A stretch of 31,817 nt of DNA. Source: Perkinsus marinus ATCC 50983. Lineage: Eukaryota > Perkinsozoa > Perkinsida > Perkinsidae. A program made the position numbers and the translations under genes. The stretch spans positions 1 through 31,817 of the forward strand of contig NW_003201290.1 of assembly GCF_000006405.1 (NCBI RefSeq). The letters are read 5' to 3'. Below are positions 1-8,848 of the stretch, in pieces (within the stretch, counting starts at the first letter, position 1; every line of letters starts with the position of its first letter). Below the pieces are notes generated by a model. The model saw only the letters and a program-made list of their open reading frames with translations, was not told the DNA's origin and did not search any database.

Positions 1-108
1 ATTGTCAAGGTTACCAACGCCCTAACCCCTTGCCCAGATTTGGTGAGGGACGGGTAAGGTCTGATGGCTTCCAGGGTACCATGGAAACACTGACCTGTCT
101 TACTGTCC

Positions 109-3100
109 GTGATAGTAAGGCGCCCAGCACACCCCTCACTGACAGATCTAGGTGAGGAAGGAGCTGGCCCTGTTGTTAAAAGGGGCATTGTGAGGCAACA
201 GGGACCCCGTACCGAAGGTCTTCCAAGATTTGCGGGGGACGTGTCGTTTACGGGAAGATCAGTTAGGGAATTGTTGCATATGTTGTGTGCTCAAGGATGT
301 TCCTTGACTAGGGTTGCAGTGCGTGAGCCGTTGGTCCTTGTGCGATTCTATGGGCTCCTGAGAGAGGGCCCCCACTTGGATGACCCTATCGGAGGTAGCC
401 ACGTTATTGTTAACGCTAGTACGGTTCCAAACCTGGTGCTAGGAAGGGAGCAGCTACACATGTTGAGTGTAGGAGATCCACTATGGATGTTCCAAGGAGG
501 ATTCTATGCTGATGTTACGGAGTGTGAGTCATTGGTCCTCGTGCGCCTCTATGGGCTCCTGAGAGTGGGCCCCCACTTGGACGACCCTATCGGAGGTAGC
601 TACGCTTTTAGTAACACCAGCACTGTTTCGGACCTAGTGTGCCTGTGGGATGGCCAGGCGAGCATTACCTATGGTTCTGGTTACGGTCCTACTTACCCTA
701 TGATTTTGGGGAGTTGTGATGGTATATCAGATAGTGGGGCGTTGAATGCAAGATTGGTTTGTTGTGGCCGTCCTCATCAACGAGACCTCTGTGATGTCTT
801 ATCCACCGTTAGGCTTTTGGCCTTCATGATTGCGAGGGTTAGGGCTTACCGGGAGGCCACTACAATGGGTGTATCCACCCTGGGTAACCAAGAGGGCCCA
901 TTCGTGGAACACGCAGGCCTAGCTCGGGGCACGGTATGCTTAATACCGTATGACTTCCGAGCAAATTATGGTGATGTAGGGGATCTCATCAGGGTATTGA
1001 CATCACCCCCATCACGTTCTGGAGGGGAACATGTCCATATGGTGGGGAATGGAGAGGATAAATGGGTAATGTTATCTATGGACAACAATCCCCTGTACGG
1101 TGGGAGCGGTGGTTCCACTAGCTTAAGGGGGAGCGTTGGAGTAAGGAAATATGATCGTGCCGATGTGAAGGGTACGCCTTGTACTATTAGTATGGCTACG
1201 AGTAATACTGCTACCACTACAGTAATCCCTACTACTAACTCAATATGCTGTCATATGTTATCGATTGGTAAGGTTGTCCGGGAGGGCGATCTGCCTAATT
1301 CATCGACCTCTGTTGGTCGAGGAGTGCAAGAGACTGCACCATTGCTATTTGAAGAATTAAATGATCCAAGGTTCAACCATGTTGGAGGGTCTTCCTCAAG
1401 TTGTTATGATATTGAGGTAGAGGGAGGAAATGGAGATACCTCAAAGGCCCCAAAGAAGGATAAAGAAGTAGGTTTGAAGGAAGTACGTACAGATACCCCA
1501 TCCAGTCAAGACCCCCCCGGAGAGTCCGCTCGAGACTTGACGGATAAGGATAATAAAGATGGAGAGGAAACATCTTCGGATGGATTAGTTAAGGAAAAAG
1601 GTGAGCAACGCGGGCAACGGGAGAGGGGAAAGAGGGATGGATTCGAGGATCGCGCGCTGAAGGATGAGTTGAGAGGAGTACGAGATGGAATCAAGCGAGT
1701 GAACGAGCGAGCGAGCGAGCGAACGAGCGAGCGAGTGAACGAGCGAACGAGCGAACGAGTGAATGAACGCAGAGAGCGACGGAAAGATGCAAAGTCGAGT
1801 AGTCGAAGAAGGTATAGAGGGGACTCCAGAGAAGATAGCAGAAGGTATGTGATACCGAGCGACGATTCGAGGGAACCTAGGAGGTCGAGAAGACGGACTA
1901 GGACTACCCGTCGATCTCGTAAGAAGGGTTCGCCATCGCCGAGTGACTCGAGTTCAAGTTCAAGTTCCTCGGATTCTAGCCGGCGGGATAGGGCACGGAA
2001 ACGGTACGAAAGTAGCAGCGAAAGTTCGTCCGTGGCAAATTCGAGCTCACAGAGTGATATGAGGTATAAGTTGACGAGAGGGTCTCATTATCGTCCGATG
2101 CGAAGGTTGCATAGGCAAAGGAGAAGCTGTGACGGTTGTGGAGCGACGAGATGTAGGGACCCCATCGCTATTAAGGAGTTCGATAGTGCTCAACAAACCG
2201 CTCTCAAATTAAAGCCGGATTATCGTTTCCGAGGTAACGAGGATCGAAGGTCTGGCACCATGTGGTTGGCTGAGATGGAACGGAAAACAGAAGGGCATCC
2301 TGAGGTTGTGCAATATTTATGGTTGAAACAACATACCGAGAGCGACTGCTGGGATACAGTCGTGGATAGGCAAAAGACACCCTATCGTTGCCATAACTCA
2401 TATGCGAAGCATCTGGCTAAGGTTTATAAGAGAGTCAGAAGACTTTATGATACGGATGAGAAATTACAGAGGTCGCTGAAGGCGTTTGAAAACTGTCGAC
2501 AAGGGAAAGATTCTGTATATTTCTTCATCAAGCGGTTGGAGAGGTTATCTTCGGAGTTATACTACCTAGGGTCTCCTACCCTAGAGTACACTCTGAAATG
2601 GAAATTGTATATGGGTTTAGATGATAAGGAGTTACGAGGGAAATTGGATGACTACGTTTCGGACCCTAAGGTGTCATTCAAAGCTTTGAAGAAGCGAGTG
2701 ATGAATCGGGCTCAGAGGATGTACCAGATATCTAAGATGTTGGGAGATGGAGAACGGTCCGATAGGGAACGAATACGATATAGGAGCCGATCATCTAGTA
2801 GGGTCAGAGAAGAATCAGTTAACTCTATTGGGTCGAATGGTATATCCGATAGGGAGAGCTGTTATTCGGAGAAGGCAATCCTAGCGATAGGCCGGGATAC
2901 AGCGGGTATTAGATGTTATCGATGCTTGAAAAAAGGACATTCCGCGAGTAGTTGTTTGGCTACGGAGCCTGCAGATATGGAGAATCGATGCATTAGGTGT
3001 GGGAGCCCATCTCACACGTTGGATAAGTGTAAGGTGAAGATGGAAAAGGTTATCTGCAAAAGATGCAAATTCCCAGGGCATTTGGCTTATACATGCAGAA

Positions 3101-6100
3101 CCAATATAAAGGATGGTTCGCAAGGAGTTGGTACACCGACTGCGAGAGGCAGAGTAACTCCAAATGCAAAGGTGCATATGGTCGGAACTATAGAAGAGAG
3201 GGGTGATTTGGATGGTGAAACTATTAAAGAAGTGGAAAACTATAGAGTGACGTCTACTAATGTGGATTATGTTCCGATGGTGATTGGAGAAGTCATTTTG
3301 GAGGGCAAACCGGTATCGGCACTATTCGATACGGGAGCTGAAGCCTCGCTGGTGACTATATCAACGCTGAGGGAATATGTTCCGAATGCGACGGTGGATT
3401 CGCAATCAGTACCGAAAGTCAGCGTGGCAGATGGAGCGGCGATGACGATTCTGGGAAAGGTGCAACTTACGGTAGCCACGGCAAGTAAAGCGGTTACGGA
3501 GTGGTTTATTGTAACGGAGGATACAATGTCGGTACCCGTCTTATTAGGGTGTTCAACCTTGGCGAAGTTGAATACATCCATTAGTTTAACTCCAGAAGGT
3601 GTACAGGTCCAGACGGGACTAAAGAATTATCCGAAAGTCGGAGGGTCTTATAGACGAAGGAAAGTTCACTTTGATGACAAGGTTTTATATCTTCCGAATA
3701 AGAGGGTTACATCAAGCCCATTCTCTAACAAGAACCTAACGATCCAATACCAGGTCTATAAGGTTAATAGATTGTTGAAGGAGAATGAAGATAGATCGAG
3801 TAAGGATGAGTTCGTGGAGTTAGAGGATTTCTTGCGGCCAGACTCCCCATGGTATATTGAGAATTTGAGAGATGGAGTGAGTAGAGAATCAAAAGAAGTG
3901 TATTCACTTGAGGGATTTTCTGGTGGCGAGGGAGAGCAACCCTCGGATTATGACTCGATTAAGGATGGTCGGATCAATGTTGACGGTACCCCCCCCACAA
4001 ATGATAAAGAGCAACGCGGGCAACGACAAGAAGAGAGGGAGTCGGAAGATATGGTCGATAATAAGCCCCCTTGGGAAGTATTAGAAAGAAGGTGGTTACG
4101 GGACGATAAGGCTGTGTTAGGAAGAGTGATGATATCTACGCCATGGATGGGGGAGGAACGACCAGATATGAATTATAGATATGCTGCAAAGAGAGGAGCG
4201 CATTCTGTGGAGCGATTGAATAAGGTTCAAAGAGAAGCGTTTGAGAAAGCGCTGAACCAATATGTTACAAGAGGATTTTGCGGCATTGTTAAAAATAATA
4301 AGGAGGATAATTACGAGAAGCTTCCGACGGCTACGGAATGCCAGGCGATATGGGAGTTATTGACGGAAGGGAGTGCATTGCAAGGGACGGTAGTGATGCT
4401 ACCAAAGCATTTCACTCCATCACATACGGTCTTTCGCGATAACCATGTGACGACGCCGTGTCGGATCGTATTGGATTTCCGGGAGCTTGATAAATATTGC
4501 TATAAAGGCGGGAAAGCTCAAAATGATTTGTTGGGAGTGTTACTGCATATAAGGAGTTTTCGCCATTTGATTGGTTCGGATGTGTCTAAGGCATTTTGCC
4601 AAATGGTCACATCTATGGTTGATTTACCCTATACCTCTTATACTTGTATAGGGGAATACACGGTATTGTGGGAACGCATATCGTTTGGGAGTACTATGGC
4701 TCCCAATATGTTGGAGGCTTCGACATATGATGTCATTAAAGAAATTGAAGGTATAGTTGAGTGCTTACCACCACATAGTGAAGGGCTGGTTGATGCGAAG
4801 GAGCTGGATAAGGAAAAATTAGCTAAGGCCATGCTTTATTATTCGAAGAGTGGGTTGGATTATGTGATGGGTGGTCCTGCTATCCCCAGCAAGATGTTAT
4901 TCCAGAAATTCGTAGATGACCTGTTCTTTGGTGGAGATACAATGGAAGAGGCGAAGCAATGTAAGCAATTCGTCAGCTATATATTCCAGGGGCATGGATT
5001 GTATACGGATCCAGCTAAGGATTTGGTGGCATCCGATGATTTCGATTCCCGCACCGGAGAAGCGAAGAGTGGTCATATGTTGGGTTACCTGTTGGCTTTA
5101 GAGAGAGATGATTTACATTGTGTATTTACGGGGACTATGCCGAAGGATAGAGTGACCAAGCGACAGGCGTTGGCAGTGTTGTCTTCACTCTATGACCCTA
5201 TGGGGTTATTGTTAGAGTTGGACATGCAAGGAAGGTTCTTATGGCATGCAATTAGCAAGGTCTATAAGGACTGGGCCAACGTGATTGACGCGACTTTGAC
5301 CACAAGGTTGAAACATTGGGCTCAAGAAGCACATCGATTGTCGTGCTGTATCGGGACCAAAAGGTTTGTGGATTTGGCTAACAATTCGCTTATAGTTTCG
5401 ACGGACGCGTCGACAGATGCGTGGGGTATAGATGTGCGAGCTTATGGTGAGTATGCATCAGTAAGGCTTATGGCAAAAGGAGGTATTTTTCCTGCGGCAC
5501 AAGCCTTATGGTCTATACCAAGGAAGGAGTTAGTCGGCGTGCATCAAGGTCTGAAGTATATTCGTTCGGTGTCGAGCCATTTGCCGGTTCAAACCTTCTT
5601 AAGGCCATATCAGGCACCATTGTTGTACCTTTCGCCTGATCATAAGGCCCGACCGATGGTTTTACTGTGCGATAGCGAAATTACGATTTATAGGCTAAGG
5701 AGGGCGGCTAATGACAAAAGGTTACCTGCTCCAGAGAGAAGGAGATTGGTCGAAATACGGAGTATGTGTGAGGAGCTGGATTGTGTCGTAAAGCACATCC
5801 CTTCGGAGTTAAATTTCGCGGATTCGATTACTAGGGCCAGGTTGGATTTTGGAAGAAGTATCAAGGCGAATGATGTGTTGGCTGCTATGGATTCTTCGAA
5901 AGTGATTTATGACTATCGAGAGACGATTGGTGAAGAAAAGGGGGTTGATGAAGATGCATTCATCGGAGTGATGGCTCTGACTGTTGATGGTATCGATTTA
6001 CCCTCTGTGCAAGGATTGAATGATGATCAAGCAGAAGAGTTAACGGGATTAATGAGGTATGTCTCCCCTGATGGTCGGTATGATGAAGGATTGTTAAATG

Positions 6101-8307
6101 ATGAAGGGTTTGAAGAAATAGTAGCCCGATGTGTTCGAAGGTGTCAAGAAGTAGATAGCGAATTGGGTCAGTTCCGACTGTATTTGAAGGGTGAAGTATC
6201 GAGGTCACAGTTGGGATTGAAGGCGAATATCCTAGCAAGACTAGGAAGGATATGCTATGTGGATACCGATGGTTTACTACACCGGAGACCCAGCAGTTCG
6301 GATGACTCTAAGCGCCAGTATGGTAAAGGGGTACTTTACCTAGGCGAGACGGGTTACGCTGCTAGCGTTGTACGGATTTTGTCGGCCATATACCACTACA
6401 TCTACGGTCATCTAGGTGCCCCTAAGGTGTATGGTAAATTGACGTTGAAGTACTGGTGTAAAGGACTGAAGAGATTGGTCAAGATAACCATTGGTTCATG
6501 TGTCTCTTGTCTTAAAGCTAGAGCGGCGAGGAAGATCGACTATGTTACTACCCATGTACAAGGGTTGATTACTACAGGATTGTGGCAAGTAGTCGGTGCC
6601 GACCTAGCTGGTCCCTATGGTAAGTGTTCACCGGAAGACGGTGATGTCGACCACTACATGTTGCTGGTACACGACCATGTGTCGGGGTTTACCTGTGCTC
6701 GACCGCTACGTGATTCCCGTCCGAAGACTATTGCTGCAGGGTTCCACTCCATTTTTTGTGAGCATGGTTCCCCCAAGGTGCTGTTGACGGACAATGATAG
6801 GGTTCACTTTGTGCGGAAGGATGTTAAGGTTGTCTTGGCTAGACATGGCGTTAAATACTACACCCTGCCGGGGTATGCTCAGTTCCTAAGCTTTTGGGAA
6901 CGACCGCATAAGGATTTCGTCGAAGTTACTAAGGCTATCAGAGCTAGTGCTAGATCTGAGGACGCTAATTCCTATATTGCGGACTACCTTATGGCAGTAA
7001 GAGCCTACAATATGACTCCAAGGTTGTGGGCAAATCTCTCCCCCGCGGAACTCCATTTTACTTACGGTATTAGGGTTCCTGGCGAGAGAGGGGAGTGCAG
7101 TGAAGAAATTGATTGGGACGCTCTAAAGATGAAGTACACTGATACGGACACCATCAAGTTCATGCGAGATGGCCTCCCATTGTTGAGGGAAGTTCGGAAG
7201 GATGCGGAGGTTCGATTGTACGAGTATCTAGATTTATGGAGGATTCGACAAGAAAGGAATTTGGAGAGGATGGCCAAGAACAACGATCGTGTCTACAGTC
7301 CCAAGCTGTTTGATATTGTATTTACATCGAAGAGTCCACAACACCGCATTGGGCATCATTTGGACACTATATGGTCCGGGCCTCATACGGTTACGGGTCT
7401 TAAGGGAAGCTCTGTGGTGGACGTGACACCTGGAATAATCTTTCCGGGGTTAGGAGGAGTCGACATTGACGAGGTGGACGATTCTAAGGTTATAGTTCCC
7501 GAGGAATATGGGAAGCCAGAGTCTTTCGCTCTTAAGAATGTTGTTCATGCCGCTGCCTTACAAGGAGTTATCTATGAGTATCTCAACAGAGGCGTTAGAG
7601 TTTATCTAGATGCTGATGGGACTCTCAAAGAGATGAAGCTCCAGGAGGGTGATGATGATGGTGAACTCGTGAGTAAGGCTAGGGCTGAAACAGAGTTGAA
7701 GAGGTTAGCTAAGAAGGCCGAAGAGGCTGAAGGATTGGGATTGTCCCGAGGGAACTTTTTGCCTCCGGGAGTCGAGCCATTGGGGTTGGTGGAGTACGAC
7801 GAGGATGTCCAATTACCACCCAATGTCAACCCGGATATATCATCTGAGGAAGCGTCTATGGACTCTTCTGAGGAGGATGATATTGAAGAGAGAAGGATAG
7901 TCGATGTCTCCTTGCTTAGAGAACGCTTAGGCTTTGCTGAAGGGTTACGCTTTGGTAAATTTCTAAGAGTTAAGCCACCTAAGAATTCTGTTGTGATTAC
8001 TGTTGGAGAAGATTATGTGGGGATGGCTATAGTTCTCGAGCGCGAGGAAGAAGGTTATGAAGATAAGGTTCTCCTTCAACCGATGAAGGTTGAGCTATTT
8101 AACGGTTGCATCACGGTTAAGAGGGTAGAGGATATTGATTTGGTTCACGCCGAATTAGATTCTCTTATTTATGTGAGCCCGGACAGTCGTCACTGGACTC
8201 GCAGAAGGAGTAAGGAGGTGTTGCAACTACTGGAAGACATCGACGTTGGGGCCATGGCTCCATTATATAACTTACAATTACCGTATTGTAGCGACTATGT
8301 TCTTTGA
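109..8307 (+). CDS. Gag-Pol polyprotein of BEL/Pao retrotransposon
   Basis: One open frame of about 2,730 codons. The first in-frame ATG is at 280; the upstream part opens at a GTG. Order by residue: duplicated N-terminal segment (about 50-180), Arg/Ser-rich basic region (about 525-650), Gag helical domain (about 690-880), three CCHC zinc knuckles (about 935-1000; CYRCLKKGHSASSC is the first), aspartic protease (LFDTGAEAS, about 1072), RT (about 1425-1640, FVDD at about 1601), RNase H (STDASTDAW, about 1764), and integrase. The integrase has an HHCC finger near 2100-2140 and catalytic Asp, Asp and Glu near 2166, 2229 and 2265. The protein would form the particle and carry out reverse transcription and integration. 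Gag and Pol share one frame with no visible frameshift or stop between them. The tail beyond residue 2400 is acidic and unassigned. Confidence 0.92.
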   Translation: MIVRRPAHPSLTDLGEEGAGPVVKRGIVRQQGPRTEGLPRFAGDVSFTGRSVRELLHMLCAQGCSLTRVAVREPLVLVRFYGLLREGPHLDDPIGGSHVIVNASTVPNLVLGREQLHMLSVGDPLWMFQGGFYADVTECESLVLVRLYGLLRVGPHLDDPIGGSYAFSNTSTVSDLVCLWDGQASITYGSGYGPTYPMILGSCDGISDSGALNARLVCCGRPHQRDLCDVLSTVRLLAFMIARVRAYREATTMGVSTLGNQEGPFVEHAGLARGTVCLIPYDFRANYGDVGDLIRVLTSPPSRSGGEHVHMVGNGEDKWVMLSMDNNPLYGGSGGSTSLRGSVGVRKYDRADVKGTPCTISMATSNTATTTVIPTTNSICCHMLSIGKVVREGDLPNSSTSVGRGVQETAPLLFEELNDPRFNHVGGSSSSCYDIEVEGGNGDTSKAPKKDKEVGLKEVRTDTPSSQDPPGESARDLTDKDNKDGEETSSDGLVKEKGEQRGQRERGKRDGFEDRALKDELRGVRDGIKRVNERASERTSERVNERTSERVNERRERRKDAKSSSRRRYRGDSREDSRRYVIPSDDSREPRRSRRRTRTTRRSRKKGSPSPSDSSSSSSSSDSSRRDRARKRYESSSESSSVANSSSQSDMRYKLTRGSHYRPMRRLHRQRRSCDGCGATRCRDPIAIKEFDSAQQTALKLKPDYRFRGNEDRRSGTMWLAEMERKTEGHPEVVQYLWLKQHTESDCWDTVVDRQKTPYRCHNSYAKHLAKVYKRVRRLYDTDEKLQRSLKAFENCRQGKDSVYFFIKRLERLSSELYYLGSPTLEYTLKWKLYMGLDDKELRGKLDDYVSDPKVSFKALKKRVMNRAQRMYQISKMLGDGERSDRERIRYRSRSSSRVREESVNSIGSNGISDRESCYSEKAILAIGRDTAGIRCYRCLKKGHSASSCLATEPADMENRCIRCGSPSHTLDKCKVKMEKVICKRCKFPGHLAYTCRTNIKDGSQGVGTPTARGRVTPNAKVHMVGTIEERGDLDGETIKEVENYRVTSTNVDYVPMVIGEVILEGKPVSALFDTGAEASLVTISTLREYVPNATVDSQSVPKVSVADGAAMTILGKVQLTVATASKAVTEWFIVTEDTMSVPVLLGCSTLAKLNTSISLTPEGVQVQTGLKNYPKVGGSYRRRKVHFDDKVLYLPNKRVTSSPFSNKNLTIQYQVYKVNRLLKENEDRSSKDEFVELEDFLRPDSPWYIENLRDGVSRESKEVYSLEGFSGGEGEQPSDYDSIKDGRINVDGTPPTNDKEQRGQRQEERESEDMVDNKPPWEVLERRWLRDDKAVLGRVMISTPWMGEERPDMNYRYAAKRGAHSVERLNKVQREAFEKALNQYVTRGFCGIVKNNKEDNYEKLPTATECQAIWELLTEGSALQGTVVMLPKHFTPSHTVFRDNHVTTPCRIVLDFRELDKYCYKGGKAQNDLLGVLLHIRSFRHLIGSDVSKAFCQMVTSMVDLPYTSYTCIGEYTVLWERISFGSTMAPNMLEASTYDVIKEIEGIVECLPPHSEGLVDAKELDKEKLAKAMLYYSKSGLDYVMGGPAIPSKMLFQKFVDDLFFGGDTMEEAKQCKQFVSYIFQGHGLYTDPAKDLVASDDFDSRTGEAKSGHMLGYLLALERDDLHCVFTGTMPKDRVTKRQALAVLSSLYDPMGLLLELDMQGRFLWHAISKVYKDWANVIDATLTTRLKHWAQEAHRLSCCIGTKRFVDLANNSLIVSTDASTDAWGIDVRAYGEYASVRLMAKGGIFPAAQALWSIPRKELVGVHQGLKYIRSVSSHLPVQTFLRPYQAPLLYLSPDHKARPMVLLCDSEITIYRLRRAANDKRLPAPERRRLVEIRSMCEELDCVVKHIPSELNFADSITRARLDFGRSIKANDVLAAMDSSKVIYDYRETIGEEKGVDEDAFIGVMALTVDGIDLPSVQGLNDDQAEELTGLMRYVSPDGRYDEGLLNDEGFEEIVARCVRRCQEVDSELGQFRLYLKGEVSRSQLGLKANILARLGRICYVDTDGLLHRRPSSSDDSKRQYGKGVLYLGETGYAASVVRILSAIYHYIYGHLGAPKVYGKLTLKYWCKGLKRLVKITIGSCVSCLKARAARKIDYVTTHVQGLITTGLWQVVGADLAGPYGKCSPEDGDVDHYMLLVHDHVSGFTCARPLRDSRPKTIAAGFHSIFCEHGSPKVLLTDNDRVHFVRKDVKVVLARHGVKYYTLPGYAQFLSFWERPHKDFVEVTKAIRASARSEDANSYIADYLMAVRAYNMTPRLWANLSPAELHFTYGIRVPGERGECSEEIDWDALKMKYTDTDTIKFMRDGLPLLREVRKDAEVRLYEYLDLWRIRQERNLERMAKNNDRVYSPKLFDIVFTSKSPQHRIGHHLDTIWSGPHTVTGLKGSSVVDVTPGIIFPGLGGVDIDEVDDSKVIVPEEYGKPESFALKNVVHAAALQGVIYEYLNRGVRVYLDADGTLKEMKLQEGDDDGELVSKARAETELKRLAKKAEEAEGLGLSRGNFLPPGVEPLGLVEYDEDVQLPPNVNPDISSEEASMDSSEEDDIEERRIVDVSLLRERLGFAEGLRFGKFLRVKPPKNSVVITVGEDYVGMAIVLEREEEGYEDKVLLQPMKVELFNGCITVKRVEDIDLVHAELDSLIYVSPDSRHWTRRRSKEVLQLLEDIDVGAMAPLYNLQLPYCSDYVL
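265..645 (+). repeat. Degenerate tandem duplication inside gag
   Basis: Two consecutive units of about 180-200 bp. Unit one contains LVLVRFYGLLREGPHLDDP near 331-390 and unit two contains LVLVRLYGLLRVGPHLDDP near 532-590. A shared (Q/L)LHML block precedes each, near 274 and 454. The match holds at DNA level over about 110 bp and fades towards the unit ends. The function of this N-terminal segment is unknown. Confidence 0.8.
1690..2065 (+). other. Arg/Ser-rich region of Gag with short tandem repeats
   Basis: Within Gag-Pol, 1694-1770 consists of GAGCGAAC-like units coding for repeated SER(T/V)NER peptides. This runs into a stretch rich in SR, RS and RR pairs and a serine run (about 1800-2065). 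It resembles the RS domains of splicing factors in composition only. A basic, phosphorylatable region next to the Gag domain could bind RNA or direct nuclear localisation; that is inference. Confidence 0.7.
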
Positions 8308-8848
8308 CTATTGTTGTTATGGCTAACCCTGACTAATGTTTACTGCTTCTTATTGGACTATACGGCAGTAATGATGCTGCGGTATTAGTTATGATTATTG
8401 CACTCTATTGTCTTGGATCTAGACCACACTCTGTTATAGTGTGAGCGCCTAGTTGCGCACTTCTTGCAATCTTGATCTCTTGAGGTTTCGTAATGACGGT
8501 CGCGAGATCGTTGGTTCCTAAGTGAGACGGTGCTCCTTAAGGACAATTATTGAGTCTTAAGGATCGAGCTAGCCTTTATTGTATAGCCTATATTCCATTG
8601 GTGGTGTGTGAAATGGTTAGAGCATTTAGAACCGTTTCGGTGTTGAGAGGATGCTTGAAACGGCTCGACCGTTTCGCCCATTACGGTTTAAAGATGCTTG
8701 CAACATCTGTTGTTATTGCTCTACTGTTCCGTGAGGTAATTATCCACTCGTATAAACGTTAGGGGATAATATCGCTGTTGTTCTATACTGCATTCTTTTT
8801 GCAGTATTGTTATTGCCGAGTTATACTCACGGGTTTTCACACTTTCCT
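8308..8848 (+). other. Spacer between the two retrotransposon frames
   Basis: About 540 bp without a convincing gene. A 6-bp stem hairpin (CACACT / AGTGTG, loop of 7) lies at 8425-8443. The motif CCGTTTC and its reverse complement GAAACGG recur between 8630 and 8680. The downstream frame must be reached by splicing, internal initiation or a separate transcript, but no signal here decides between these. Confidence 0.5.

Noticed and set aside
1-108. 5' LTR end and primer-binding site of the BEL/Pao element
   Set aside because: A TGG-containing stretch near 40-55 could be a primer-binding site, but it matches no tRNA end that I can verify and shares no sequence with the DNA after 10,522.
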